Notes under the pieces: model-generated
Told to the model about the DNA's origin: nothing
Seen by the model: only the letters and a program-made list of their open reading frames with translations
Databases searched by the model: none
Position numbers and translations under genes: made by a program
Shown here: one piece after another, positions 1 through 8,115 of the stretch
Position numbering within the stretch: the stretch's first letter is position 1
Layout of the letters: each line of letters starts with the position of its first letter
Source: Corynebacterium sp. MSK041
GTDB taxonomy: Bacteria; Actinomycetota; Actinomycetes; Mycobacteriales; Mycobacteriaceae
DNA length: 64,000 bases
Direction of reading: 5' to 3'
Assembly (NCBI RefSeq): GCF_030232265.1
Contig: NZ_JASPJK010000004.1
Location: 62,001-126,000 of the forward strand

Positions 1-706
1 AGCCTTCGATATCGAGGCCGAGTTCTGGTGCTGCACCTGCTTCGTCGTCAACCTTCAAAACGATGTCGACGGGAGCCATCTCCTCATTTGCCTCGTAGAA
101 GCCGCCGAACATGTCGAGGGTCTTCGCGTTAGAACCCAAGGAGGTTGGTCCAGAGATGCGCACCGTGCTCGCCGTGAAGTCGAGCGTGTTGCTCAGCTCA
201 ATGTTGGCGAGAGGGGTGTCCTTCCAAACGGTGTGCGGGCCCTTGGTGGTGGTGTCCACGAATTTGGGGCCTTCACCATCAACGATGATTTGGGCCTGGG
301 TGCCCTTGATGAGCAGGCGGAAGTTAGAAAGCTTCAGGTCCAGGATGCCGCCGTGGCCGTAGAAGTGGACCTCACCATCGAAGGAGATGAGACCGTCGGT
401 GGCTGAGCTCATGCTCGACTTCTTGGCGTTGAATTTGAATGGCTCGCTGCTATTGAACGGCTGGCCATTGAAAGTGATATTGCCTTTGGCAATTTTGCCT
501 TGGATGTAATCGCGGAAGGATTCCCTAATGGCCCAGTCCATTTCGCCATCGACCACAGCGCGGTGGGAAGCCGAGTTGGCAAAAGGCTGCATGACATCTG
601 GAGTCTGAGCGAAAGCCAATGGCGACATCGCAATCATAGGGGCGCCAGCACCGAGTGTGGCGATGGAAGCCGCTGCGGTGACTGCGGCCAGCTTATTCCT
701 GAACAT
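1..706 (-). CDS. HtaA-domain heme-binding secreted protein (3' end outside window)
   Basis: The frame is open from an ATG at 704-706 to the window edge, about 235 codons, so the C-terminus is missing. The N-terminus (MFRNKLAAV...) is a typical signal peptide ending near LAFAQ. From about residue 53 it matches the HtaA domain start: DGEMDWAIRESFRDYIQGK, then a glycine/serine-rich beta domain. HtaA domains of corynebacteria bind heme at the cell surface and pass it to the HmuTUV importer. A ribosome site AAGGA lies just upstream of the ATG. A DtxR-like box lies about 50 nt further upstream and hmuO is the next iron gene, which supports a role in heme-iron acquisition. I cannot tell whether it has one domain (HtaB/C type) or two, because the end is not visible. 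Confidence 0.85.
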   Translation of the reverse strand, partial: MFRNKLAAVTAAASIATLGAGAPMIAMSPLAFAQTPDVMQPFANSASHRAVVDGEMDWAIRESFRDYIQGKIAKGNITFNGQPFNSSEPFKFNAKKSSMSSATDGLISFDGEVHFYGHGGILDLKLSNFRLLIKGTQAQIIVDGEGPKFVDTTTKGPHTVWKDTPLANIELSNTLDFTASTVRISGPTSLGSNAKTLDMFGGFYEANEEMAPVDIVLKVDDEAGAAPELGLDIEG

Positions 707-752
707 GAGCGTCCTTAGGGTGTGGAAAATACCTGGATAGTTGCCTGGGTTT

Positions 753-771
753 AGAGGGTAGGCTAACTTGA
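753..771 (-). promoter_or_regulatory. DtxR-like iron box upstream of the HtaA gene
   Basis: On the minus strand the 19-mer TCAAGTTAGCCTACCCTCT matches 14 of 19 positions of the DtxR consensus TTAGGTTAGCCTAACCTAA, including the core GTTAGCCTA. It lies between the divergent genes at 706 (minus) and 803 (plus), so iron-loaded DtxR could repress either. This is a match by eye; no binding data are available. Confidence 0.55.
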
Positions 772-802
772 ATTTTTAAAAAGATCAAACGAAAGGTTGA
801 TT

Positions 803-1270
803 GTGAACTCCCTACACAATGACGACACCCAAACCATGCGCCGCATTCCTTCTCCTCAGGTTATTGATCCGGTGAAAGATCCGAATCGGCGCCTGAAGTT
901 CGAGGCCTGGGAACGGGGTGCCATTGTGCTGGCGACCGCTGTTCTTGCCTTCGGTGGTGCCGCAGGCAACATGGTGGTCGCAATTGTGGGGGCGCTTGGC
1001 TTGTTGCTCACTATTGTGGCGATGTCCTACATGCCTGATCGCCGCGCACGCCAGGCGGAGCGGAATAAGCATCCAGAATATGAATGGGCGGAAGATTTCG
1101 GCCGTGGTTCAGCTGGCATCGCCCTTGGTGTGGCATGGGCGTTGGTTCTGGCTGTTGCTGGCGCGGCTCTCTTCCTCTTCCCGGGTGATTACGCCATGAC
1201 GGGTGGCGTGATTGCGGCGGGTGTGAGCGCGGTGATTATGTTTGTCGCGCTCCTCATCGTGGACAGGTAG
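803..1270 (+). CDS. Hypothetical membrane protein
   Basis: About 155 residues. GTG at 803 follows GAAAGG by 6 nt and is preferred over the TTG at 797. The protein has a short hydrophilic N-terminus (PSPQVIDPVKDPNRRLKF), then two hydrophobic segments around residues 35-80, a charged loop (PDRRARQAERNKHPEYEW) and two more C-terminal segments, so about four membrane spans. I do not recognise the family. It is divergent from the HtaA gene and convergent with hmuO, with only 3 nt between the stop codons. Its promoter lies in the same intergenic region as the DtxR-like box, so iron control is possible but not shown. Confidence 0.8.
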   Translation: MNSLHNDDTQTMRRIPSPQVIDPVKDPNRRLKFEAWERGAIVLATAVLAFGGAAGNMVVAIVGALGLLLTIVAMSYMPDRRARQAERNKHPEYEWAEDFGRGSAGIALGVAWALVLAVAGAALFLFPGDYAMTGGVIAAGVSAVIMFVALLIVDR

Positions 1271-1273
1271 AAC

Positions 1274-1945
1274 TTAACGTCCCTGCAGAACGGGGCTGAT
1301 GCTTGCCAGGTCGGCAAACACGGCGCTGTTCAGGCAGAAGGCGTTTTGTGCGTGGGCGAGCAAGGAGGCGCGCTCGGTGTCGCTGAAAGGCAGCGTATCG
1401 AGCGCGTCTTTGTAGTTCTTGCGGAACGGGGGGATTTTGCCGATCGCGGAGAAGTCATAGAACGTGAGCTCCTCAGCGGCGAGGCCGTAGTGGCCTTCGA
1501 GCATGCGGGCGATGACCTGGCCGCCGGCGATGTCACCCAAGTAGCGGACGTAGTGGTGGGCGATGATGGCGGGGGCGTCGTCGGGGGAGATGGCTTCCAG
1601 TTCGGCGACGTAGCGGGTGGTTGCTGGCAGGGCGGTGATCTCTTCGCGCCAGTTCGGGCCGATCATGGCGGCGAGGTCAGCTTCAAGGGAGGGGAGGCGA
1701 TCCAGGCGGGCATCAGCGATGGAAGCAACAGCGTCATTGGTGGCGCGGCCACGGCGGGCGATGTTCTCGAGTGCGGTGTAGATGAAGTAGTACTGCGCGG
1801 TGAGGTTCACTGCGTCTTCGCGGGCGAGTTCGCCGCGGGTGAGGTTCGCCATGAACGAGGTGTTCTCAGCTTCCGTGTGGGCGGCAGCGGTGCCTTCGCG
1901 CAGGAGGGTGGAGATCGAGGTTGCCTCGGCGGTAGCGGTGGTCAT
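1274..1945 (-). CDS. hmuO: Heme oxygenase
   Basis: A cytoplasmic enzyme of 223 residues that opens heme to biliverdin, CO and Fe2+, releasing iron from imported heme. The length and motifs fit HmuO: the proximal histidine lies in LREGTAAAHTEAENT near residue 22, and the distal-helix signature HHYVRYLGDIAGGQVI lies near residue 130. The start ATG follows a GGAGG. Two DtxR-like boxes lie just upstream. In C. diphtheriae and C. glutamicum hmuO is repressed by DtxR and activated by a heme-sensing two-component system; the boxes here fit the DtxR part. It shares the region with an HtaA heme-binding gene. Confidence 0.95.
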   Translation of the reverse strand: MTTATAEATSISTLLREGTAAAHTEAENTSFMANLTRGELAREDAVNLTAQYYFIYTALENIARRGRATNDAVASIADARLDRLPSLEADLAAMIGPNWREEITALPATTRYVAELEAISPDDAPAIIAHHYVRYLGDIAGGQVIARMLEGHYGLAAEELTFYDFSAIGKIPPFRKNYKDALDTLPFSDTERASLLAHAQNAFCLNSAVFADLASISPVLQGR

Positions 1946-1972
1946 GGTGGGGTTATCCTCCCGTTTCGTGGA

Positions 1973-2012
1973 CTAAGGTTTCCCTAATCTTGCTACAGTA
2001 AGGCTTGCCTAA
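1973..2012 (-). promoter_or_regulatory. Two DtxR-like iron boxes upstream of hmuO
   Basis: Two imperfect palindromes of DtxR type lie 28-67 nt before the hmuO start. Box 1 (1973-1989) reads CTAAGGTTTCCCTAATC on the plus strand. Box 2 (1999-2012) is TAAGGCTTGCCTAA, close to the TWAGG-n4-CCTWA core. Tandem boxes at a heme oxygenase promoter agree with iron repression. Confidence 0.6.
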
Positions 2013-2111
2013 GAAGCAAGGGCGAGAGCGTTGTCCGAGGAACGTGGGGGGAATTAGCAAACGTTAGTATGACCTAATTGGGAAAGGATCTTTTGGATTG
2101 CACAGAGGCGC

Positions 2112-2840
2112 GTGTCGTACGTGCTCGCTAGGCTGACGCAAACACCGCAGACAGAATTGCCAAAACTAAGGACTTCAGTGGACAAGATCGTTCTCGACAG
2201 CGCTTATAAGAATCTCAGTGGCGAGCATTTTGTGCTCTACGTGGATGAGACATTTAATAGGCCCGAGGAAAAGCTTGATCACTCTTTCTACGTGGTCTGT
2301 GGAGTGCTAGTTCAGGAATTTTACCTTGAAGAGACGCGAAGAGAATTGCTCGAAATTGTCGGACAGGCTTACTGGCACACTACCGAGGCGCTTCAAACCG
2401 ATGAAGGGCATGCGAAGGCCGAAGAGTTGCTTGAGTACTGCCGACGCGTGCGAGATTGCCACGTTTTTGCGTACAAGAAAAACTTGCCTAAGCAGGGGGA
2501 CGCAAACGAGGTAGTTAGCTCGGCGCGTGAAGAGTGTCTAAGGGAACTGCTGATAGTTGTGCAGCGTCACTGTCCGGGACTGCGACTGATCGTTATAGAA
2601 AAGCGTCAAACCAACGCCCAGAATGATGCGGATAGGCGCGTGGTTAAAAGTCTTCGCGCTGAAAAACGTTTGAGCCGTCACACTCGATTGCTTTTGGTAT
2701 CACCAAAGGATGAGTATCTGCTTTGGCTGCCCGATCTTTCTGCGATGGCATTCCGACGTTCAAAGACGCATAAGGATAAAACGAGCTATTACTTTGAGCA
2801 GTTCCTCGGAGAGATCTCGATCGTGAACACGTTGGATTGA
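2112..2840 (+). CDS. DUF3800-type protein of unknown function
   Basis: About 242 residues from a GTG at 2112; a GTG at 2178 is an alternative start. The segment GEHFVLYVDETFN (about residues 36-48), followed by FYVVCGVLV, resembles the N-terminal acidic motif (usually YxDESG) of the DUF3800 family. That family is an RNase H-like fold common in accessory DNA and often beside defence genes; no activity is established that I know of. Codon use here (AGG, CTA, ATA, TTG, AAA) is clearly poorer in GC than in neighbouring genes, which suggests acquisition by transfer. It stands alone between hmuO and a metabolic gene. No partner gene is visible. Confidence 0.6.
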   Translation: MSYVLARLTQTPQTELPKLRTSVDKIVLDSAYKNLSGEHFVLYVDETFNRPEEKLDHSFYVVCGVLVQEFYLEETRRELLEIVGQAYWHTTEALQTDEGHAKAEELLEYCRRVRDCHVFAYKKNLPKQGDANEVVSSAREECLRELLIVVQRHCPGLRLIVIEKRQTNAQNDADRRVVKSLRAEKRLSRHTRLLLVSPKDEYLLWLPDLSAMAFRRSKTHKDKTSYYFEQFLGEISIVNTLD

Positions 2841-2862
2841 AGAGAATGGGGCAAGCGTAACT

Positions 2863-2892
2863 GAGCCCGCCGGCCAGCAGCTCGACGGGCTC
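2863..2892 (+). terminator. Weak hairpin after the DUF3800 gene
   Basis: GAGCCCG (2863-2869) pairs with CGGGCTC (2886-2892), 22 nt after the stop. No T run follows, so this is at best a weak or factor-assisted terminator. Confidence 0.3.
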
Positions 2893-3054
2893 TAGGCGAC
2901 CGTTGTCCCCAGAAAGATCTGGCGAGGGCGGCGCCTCTGGATAACAGAATAGTCAGAGGCCCTCGCGAAGTTCCATCTCTTTTTAGTAAGTTCTTTTGCC
3001 TGCGGGTTTAGGTAGGAGAAGGATCGATCTTACCCCTTTATGGGGCTATGGACC

Positions 3055-3064
3055 GTCGATAAGC
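3055..3064 (+). repeat. GTCGATAAGC motif, copy 1
   Basis: Intergenic if the downstream hydrolase starts at 3115. It is followed by AATGTGCGAA, almost the same 3' flank as copy 2. Confidence 0.8.
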
Positions 3065-3114
3065 AATGTGCGAATTTTGCGCGGGCTTCCCGTGAACTGT
3101 GGAACACTGGTTTC

Positions 3115-4116
3115 ATGGCAGAAACTTTGAATCCACCAGTGCGGATTGACGTGGCGCAGTCTACCGGCGTGATCACGCTTGATCGGCCGAAGGCGCTGAA
3201 CTCGCTCAATCCGGAAATGCTGTATCCGATCATTGATGCACTCAAAGCGTGGCGGGATGATGATGCGATTGAGCAGGTGCTCGTCGTTTCGTCGGGCAAG
3301 CATTTCTGCGCGGGCGGGGATGTGCGATACGCGCGTGAGGCGATCATCGCTGGACGGCACGAGGAAATCGATGAGTTCTTCCGCCGCGAGTATGAGATGA
3401 ATTTGATGATCGCGGAGTACCCCAAGCCGTTTGTCTCGCTCATCTCAGGTGTAGTGATGGGCGGTGGCCTGGGCTTGTCCGCGCACGGTAGCTACTTGGT
3501 GGTTACGCCGGATGCGTTTGCGTCAATGCCGGAGATGAACATCGGTTACTTCACGGATGTGGGCATGAGCTGGAGGCTGCAAAACCTTCCTGGTCACCCA
3601 ACGCTGGGTCTGGGCATGTTCCTCGCGTTGACGGGTTACCGGCTCAACGCGCATGAAATGGTGGCCACGGGCCTGGCTACGCACCTCGTGGAATCGCTTC
3701 ATGGTCTTGCGGAGCGAATTATTAATGAGGGCGTGGGTGTGCTTGACGAGGTTGCGGTGAAGCCGGATCTGAAGGAGTACGAGGAGCTCGAAGAGCTGTA
3801 CGTGCTTCTCGACGATGTCTTTGTCCACCCATGGCCCGAGATTAAGAAGCGCCTCGACGGTCGTCTGGCTGAGGTTGTGGAACCACTCATCACACAGGCC
3901 TCGCCGTCTTCCCTCGTTGCCACGGCTGAATTGATGCTGGCTAACTCCCACTGTGACCTGGCCACTGCGTTGGAGAATGAGGACAAGCTGGGACTGATTC
4001 TGCGCCGGGAGAATGATTTCTTGGAAGGCGTTCGTGCCGTTTTGGTGGATAAAAGCAACGATGCGACCTTTGAACCGGAGCCTGAGCCCGAAAAATATCG
4101 CGACGCGATAGAGTAG
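3115..4116 (+). CDS. Enoyl-CoA hydratase/isomerase family protein, probably 3-hydroxyisobutyryl-CoA hydrolase
   Basis: 333 residues from ATG 3115 (MAETLNPP). An upstream in-frame ATG at 3040 would add 25 residues unlike the family and would swallow the intergenic 10-mer. Crotonase-fold signatures are present: ITLDRPKALNSLNPEML near the N-terminus, the oxyanion-hole loop KHFCAGGDVR near residue 65, and GVVMGGGLGLSAHG near residue 115 with PEMNIGYFTDVG after it. The C-terminal extension with ALENEDKLGLILRREND is typical of the ECH_2 (HIBYL-CoA hydrolase) subgroup of valine breakdown and not of plain hydratases. Substrate is inferred from this subgroup only. It lies upstream of gap in the same direction. 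Confidence 0.8.
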   Translation: MAETLNPPVRIDVAQSTGVITLDRPKALNSLNPEMLYPIIDALKAWRDDDAIEQVLVVSSGKHFCAGGDVRYAREAIIAGRHEEIDEFFRREYEMNLMIAEYPKPFVSLISGVVMGGGLGLSAHGSYLVVTPDAFASMPEMNIGYFTDVGMSWRLQNLPGHPTLGLGMFLALTGYRLNAHEMVATGLATHLVESLHGLAERIINEGVGVLDEVAVKPDLKEYEELEELYVLLDDVFVHPWPEIKKRLDGRLAEVVEPLITQASPSSLVATAELMLANSHCDLATALENEDKLGLILRRENDFLEGVRAVLVDKSNDATFEPEPEPEKYRDAIE

Positions 4117-4162
4117 AGCTGCTGGTTATTAGACCCTTCGAGTAGTGCACAAGGACTGAATT

Positions 4163-5647
4163 GTGAACGCTGAAAACCCGATCAATCCGAACTCCCCGTC
4201 CAACGCGATGGATGACTGGAACCACAAACTCACCCTCGCTCAGGAGATGCTGCCGCTGATCAGCCAGCTTCACCGCGAGAACAATGCGGTGACCTCCATC
4301 TACGGTCGCCTGCTGGTGGGTATGACTGACATTGAGATCATCAAGGCTCACCGCTACGCACGCCGCGTGGTGGAGCGTGAACTGCCGTTGGATGCAACGC
4401 TGCCGATCTTGCGCGAGCTGACCACCATGAACCTGGGTACCTCCTCCATTGACCTGGGTCGCCTGGCTAAGAACTACAGTCGCACCGAGGGTGTGGAACT
4501 GCGCACCTTCCTGGAGGAGGAGCTCGCTGAGGTCATTGGTGGTGACAGCCACCGTGTGCCACGTGATGTCGTCCTATACGGCTTCGGCCGCATCGGTCGC
4601 CTGCTCGCCCGCATTCTCATTGCCCGCGAGGCCCAGTACGGTGGCGTGCGTCTGCGTGCTGTCGTGGTGCGTAAGAAGGGCGATGATGATGTGGTGAAGC
4701 GTGCGTCGCTGCTGCGCCGTGACTCCGTGCACGGCCCGTTCAACGGCACCATCACCGTGGACAAGGAGAAGGAGGTCATCTGGGCTAACGGCACCCCGAT
4801 CCAGATGATCTACTCCGATGATCCGGCAACGATTGACTACACCGCCTACGGCATCAATGACGCAATCGTGGTGGACAACACCGGCCGCTGGCGCGACCGT
4901 GCGGGCCTGTCCCAGCACCTCAAGTCCAAGGGCGTCTCCCGCGCACTGCTCACCGCGCCGGGCAAGGGCGATGTGAAGAACATCGTCTACGGCGTGAACC
5001 ACGACATGATCGACGATTCGGATCAGGATCGCGTGCTGTCCGCAGCATCCTGCACCACCAACGCGATTACGCCGGTGCTCAAGGTTATCGGTGACCGTTG
5101 GGGTGTGAAGCACGGTCACGTGGAAACGGTTCACTCCTACACGAATGACCAGAACCTGGCCGATAACTTCCACAAGGGTGCCCGCCGTGGTCGCGCTGCT
5201 GCACTGAACATGGTCCTCACCGAGACGGGTGCTGCAAGCGCAGTGTCCAAGGCTCTGCCGGAGTTTGAGGGCAAGCTCACCGGTAACGCCATCCGCGTTC
5301 CTACCCCGGACGTGTCCATGGCTGTGCTGAACCTGGACCTGGAGAGTGAGGTCACCCGCGATGAGGTGAATAACTACCTGCGTCGCGTGTCCACGGACTC
5401 CAACCTGCGTCAGCAGATTGATTACATCAACTCCCCGGACATCGTTTCCACCGACTTCGTGGGCACCACCCACGCCGGCATCGTTGATGGCCTTGCCACC
5501 ATTGCCACCGGCAACCACCTCGTGCTGTACGTCTGGTACGACAACGAGTTTGGTTACTCCAACCAGGTGATCCGCATCGTCGAGGAGATCGCTGGGGTTC
5601 GCCCGCGCATTCTGCCGACGCGTAAAGCACCGGGTGAGATTCGCTAG
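4163..5647 (+). CDS. gap: Glyceraldehyde-3-phosphate dehydrogenase, long form with N-terminal extension
   Basis: 494 residues from a GTG preceded by AAGGA. It oxidises or forms glyceraldehyde 3-phosphate at the NAD(P)-linked step of glycolysis or gluconeogenesis. The first ~130 residues are an extra helical domain absent from ordinary 330-residue GAPDH. The Rossmann motif GFGRIGRLLARIL starts near residue 140, the catalytic cysteine is in SAASCTTNAITP near residue 297, and YDNEFGYSNQV lies close to the end. This layout matches the second corynebacterial GAPDH (about 480 residues, gapX/gapB of C. glutamicum), which works with NADP in the gluconeogenic direction; the assignment to that paralogue is by length and layout. 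A strong terminator follows. Confidence 0.93.
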   Translation: MNAENPINPNSPSNAMDDWNHKLTLAQEMLPLISQLHRENNAVTSIYGRLLVGMTDIEIIKAHRYARRVVERELPLDATLPILRELTTMNLGTSSIDLGRLAKNYSRTEGVELRTFLEEELAEVIGGDSHRVPRDVVLYGFGRIGRLLARILIAREAQYGGVRLRAVVVRKKGDDDVVKRASLLRRDSVHGPFNGTITVDKEKEVIWANGTPIQMIYSDDPATIDYTAYGINDAIVVDNTGRWRDRAGLSQHLKSKGVSRALLTAPGKGDVKNIVYGVNHDMIDDSDQDRVLSAASCTTNAITPVLKVIGDRWGVKHGHVETVHSYTNDQNLADNFHKGARRGRAAALNMVLTETGAASAVSKALPEFEGKLTGNAIRVPTPDVSMAVLNLDLESEVTRDEVNNYLRRVSTDSNLRQQIDYINSPDIVSTDFVGTTHAGIVDGLATIATGNHLVLYVWYDNEFGYSNQVIRIVEEIAGVRPRILPTRKAPGEIR

Positions 5648-5657
5648 GACCTAGCGA
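5641..5657. repeat. Palindrome spanning the gap stop codon
   Basis: TCGCTAGG-A-CCTAGCGA is a perfect inverted repeat of 8-bp arms around one base. The TAG stop (5645-5647) lies in the left arm. It is separate from the G+C-rich terminator 14 nt downstream. Confidence 0.6.
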
Positions 5658-5670
5658 GGTTCACAGTTAA

Positions 5671-5705
5671 GCGGCGCGGCCTCAAGCGAGGTTCGCGCCG
5701 CTTTT
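5671..5705 (+). terminator. Rho-independent terminator of gap
   Basis: GCGGCGCG (5671-5678) pairs with CGCGCCGC (5694-5701) and is followed directly by TTTT. Confidence 0.85.
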
Positions 5706-5758
5706 GTGTGCGCTAGCTATGATTGCGGGAAGACTAGCCAACCACACAGAAAGCGTTC

Positions 5759-6952
5759 TTGGCCATGCTTAAGCTCACTGGAATCCTGCAACATTACGCG
5801 TGGGGTGACACAAGTAGCATTGCCATGCTTCAAGGGCGCAAGCCGGGTGATGAGCCGGAAGCAGAACTGTGGTTCGGTGCTCACCCGAGTGCGCCTTCCG
5901 GCACGACGGCAGGGCCGCTCGATGCAGTTATCGCTGCGAATCCCGTGCAGGTTTTGGGGGAGAAGACGGCCACTGATTGGGATAGCCGCCTGCCGTTTTT
6001 GGTGAAATTACTCGCTGCGAAGCAGCCGCTGTCCATTCAGGCGCATCCCTCCATTGCGCAGGCTAAGGAAGGTTTTGCGCGAGAGGATGCGGCGGGTATT
6101 CCTCGTGATGCCTCGCACCGCAATTACAAGGACGAGAACCACAAGCCGGAGATTCTCGTTGCCCTCACACCGTTCCGTGCGATGGCGGGTTTCCGTCCCA
6201 TCGAGGACACGGTGCGTTTGCTCGAAGCGTTTGAGATGCCAGAACTCGATGAGGTGGCAAGAGTGCTTGTCGACGGCTCCTTGGAGGCATTGCTGCGCCA
6301 CTGGCTGAACCTGGACAACCCAACACCGCTGGTGGATGCGGTTGTAGCTCGTGCGGGAGAGATCGCCGCGGCAGGTCATGCTGATTCGGATGTGGCGCGT
6401 CTGGCGGAGAACATTGTGTTCATCGGGCAGGAATTCCCCAGCGACGTGGGTGTCCTGGCGGCGCTGTTGCTCAACCACATTGTGTTGGAACCGGGCGAGG
6501 CAGTCTTTCTGCCCGCTGGTAACTTGCACGCCTATCTTGAGGGCTTTGGCGTGGAGGTCATGGCGAACTCGGACAATGTGCTGCGCGGGGGGTTGACCAG
6601 CAAGCACATTGATGTGGATGAGTTGATGGATGTGCTCATCTTCTCGCCCATCGCGGACCCCACCTTGGATGTTGTCACGCACGTAGAAGAAGCGGTGCGG
6701 GGATCAGTTCGCTGCACTGAGTATCCGGTGCCGGTGAAGGACTTCGCGGTAAGCCGATATACCAGCCAGGAGGCGGGGGAAACCACGCTGTCTGACGGTC
6801 CGGCGATTGTCCTGGTTGTGGCGGGACAGTTGGAACTGGATGGTTCCGTGGCGCTTGGGCCCGGTGAGGCAGCATTCATTGCTGCTGATGATGGGGCAGT
6901 GGCTGCTACCTGGGATGGGGTAGGGGACTTCTTTGTTATTCGCCCCGGTTAA
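5759..6952 (+). CDS. manA: Mannose-6-phosphate isomerase, class I
   Basis: 397 residues from TTG 5759 (AGAAAG ends 5 nt upstream); ATG 5765 is the alternative start. A Zn enzyme that interconverts fructose 6-phosphate and mannose 6-phosphate. It feeds GDP-mannose for phosphatidylinositol mannosides, lipomannan and glycoprotein mannosylation in corynebacteria. Zinc ligands of type I PMI are visible: PLSIQAHPS near residue 92, DENHKPEI near residue 125, and the late ligand motif GEAVFLPAGNLHAYL near residue 245. The short C-terminal cupin repeat fits the family. The GT4 gene downstream is convergent, so they do not form an operon. Confidence 0.93.
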   Translation: MAMLKLTGILQHYAWGDTSSIAMLQGRKPGDEPEAELWFGAHPSAPSGTTAGPLDAVIAANPVQVLGEKTATDWDSRLPFLVKLLAAKQPLSIQAHPSIAQAKEGFAREDAAGIPRDASHRNYKDENHKPEILVALTPFRAMAGFRPIEDTVRLLEAFEMPELDEVARVLVDGSLEALLRHWLNLDNPTPLVDAVVARAGEIAAAGHADSDVARLAENIVFIGQEFPSDVGVLAALLLNHIVLEPGEAVFLPAGNLHAYLEGFGVEVMANSDNVLRGGLTSKHIDVDELMDVLIFSPIADPTLDVVTHVEEAVRGSVRCTEYPVPVKDFAVSRYTSQEAGETTLSDGPAIVLVVAGQLELDGSVALGPGEAAFIAADDGAVAATWDGVGDFFVIRPG

Positions 6953-8081
6953 ACCGGTTAGTACAGTCCTCGTAGTACTCGACGAGGGTCTCCGTCGCCG
7001 CGCGCCAGGACCAACGTTGTGCCTCCGCGCGGGCGGCGGTGCGCATGGCGTGGCGGCGGGGAGCGTCGATAAGCAATTGTGCGAAAACCTCGGCCCACTG
7101 GGCTGGTGCGGCCTCCTTGTCCACGAGGAAACCTGTCTCACCATCGTCGATGACAAAGGGGATGCCACCCGCACGTGCGCCCACGACGGGGATACCGGAC
7201 GCGAACGCTTCGAGAGCGACGAGGCCGAGAGTTTCCGTGAGCGAGGGAAACGCGAATACGTCCGCTGAGGCAAAAGCTTGGGCGAGTGGCTCGCCCGACA
7301 TGTAACCAGTGAACACGGTGTAGGTGGGATCCAAGGTCTGTTTCAGCTGCTCAAGCTGCGGGCCAGCGCCCACCATGGCCAAGCGCGCGCTGGGCACTTT
7401 TTGGCGCAGAAGAGGCATGACATCGGCGAGAAGCGCGAGGTTTTTCTCCGCGCTCACACGACCAACGTAGATGAGCAGCGGTGCGTCCGGATTCCCGTCG
7501 GTGAGCTTCGCACGCATAGCGGGATTGGCCTTTTCCGGGTGATAGCCCACGGTATCTACTGCTTTGGGCCACAACGCGAGGTTGCGGAAACCGTAACCCG
7601 CGGCGGTGTCCATCATCGGCCCCGATGTGACCAGGTTGAGCTGGGCGCGATTGTGCAGGGCGCGGATAAGAGCAGTGGCGGGTTTCTCCGCGAAGCCGAT
7701 ACCCAGCTCTTTCGTGTACGCAGGCACATCGGTGTGAAAGGAGGCGAGCAGCGGAATCTTGTGGCGGCGGGCAAGGAGTGCGCCATAGCCAGCGAAGAAA
7801 ACCGGGTTGACTGCGTGCACGATGTCTGGCTGAAAATGAACGAGCTCGCGTGCCACCGACGAGGAGGGAAGACCGACCTTTACTTCGGGGTAAATCTTGT
7901 GCAAGGAGATACTCGGAGCACGCACGACTCGGAAACCGGCGTAGGTATCCGGTGTATCACCGGTGGCCAAGATGAGCACCTCATGGCCGAGTTCCGCCAG
8001 CTGATCAACAGTGCGAATGATGCGGGTGACCACACCGTCAACCTTGGGCAGGAACACCTCGGTGAAGATGGCAATGCGCAT
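6936..8081 (-). CDS. GT4 glycosyltransferase, probable sulfoquinovosyltransferase (SqdX/SQD2-like) or MgtA-type mannosyltransferase
   Basis: 381 residues from ATG 8081. A longer open frame exists upstream but would overlap the neighbour gene. The GT-B fold is clear: MRIAIFTEVFLPKVDGVV with TRIIRTVDQLAELGHEVLIL at the N-terminus, FHTDVPAYTKELG near residue 120, YVGRVSAEKNL near residue 215, and the EX7E nucleotide-sugar motif in SLTETLGLVALEAF near residue 290. The N-terminus and FHTD(V)P region are shared by bacterial sulfoquinovosyltransferase SqdX and actinobacterial MgtA. The gene lies 34 nt downstream of an SQD1 homologue on the same strand. I therefore infer that it moves sulfoquinovose from UDP-sulfoquinovose to diacylglycerol; a mannosyl role remains possible. 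It overlaps the manA end by 17 nt. Confidence 0.75.
   Translation of the reverse strand: MRIAIFTEVFLPKVDGVVTRIIRTVDQLAELGHEVLILATGDTPDTYAGFRVVRAPSISLHKIYPEVKVGLPSSSVARELVHFQPDIVHAVNPVFFAGYGALLARRHKIPLLASFHTDVPAYTKELGIGFAEKPATALIRALHNRAQLNLVTSGPMMDTAAGYGFRNLALWPKAVDTVGYHPEKANPAMRAKLTDGNPDAPLLIYVGRVSAEKNLALLADVMPLLRQKVPSARLAMVGAGPQLEQLKQTLDPTYTVFTGYMSGEPLAQAFASADVFAFPSLTETLGLVALEAFASGIPVVGARAGGIPFVIDDGETGFLVDKEAAPAQWAEVFAQLLIDAPRRHAMRTAARAEAQRWSWRAATETLVEYYEDCTNRFNRGE
7065..7074 (+). repeat. GTCGATAAGC motif, copy 2
   Basis: Inside the GT4 gene, whose minus-strand reading gives LLIDAP. The 3' flank AATTGTGCGAA resembles that of copy 1. Confidence 0.8.
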
Positions 8082-8115
8082 GGTATTGTTCGTTGTTATT
8101 CGTTGTCCTGCTGGA

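Noticed and set aside
3040..3114. ATG 3040 as start of the crotonase-family gene
   Set aside because: The added residues (MGLWTVDKQCANFARAS) are unlike the family, the SD would be 18 nt away, and the stretch includes a motif copy that is otherwise intergenic.
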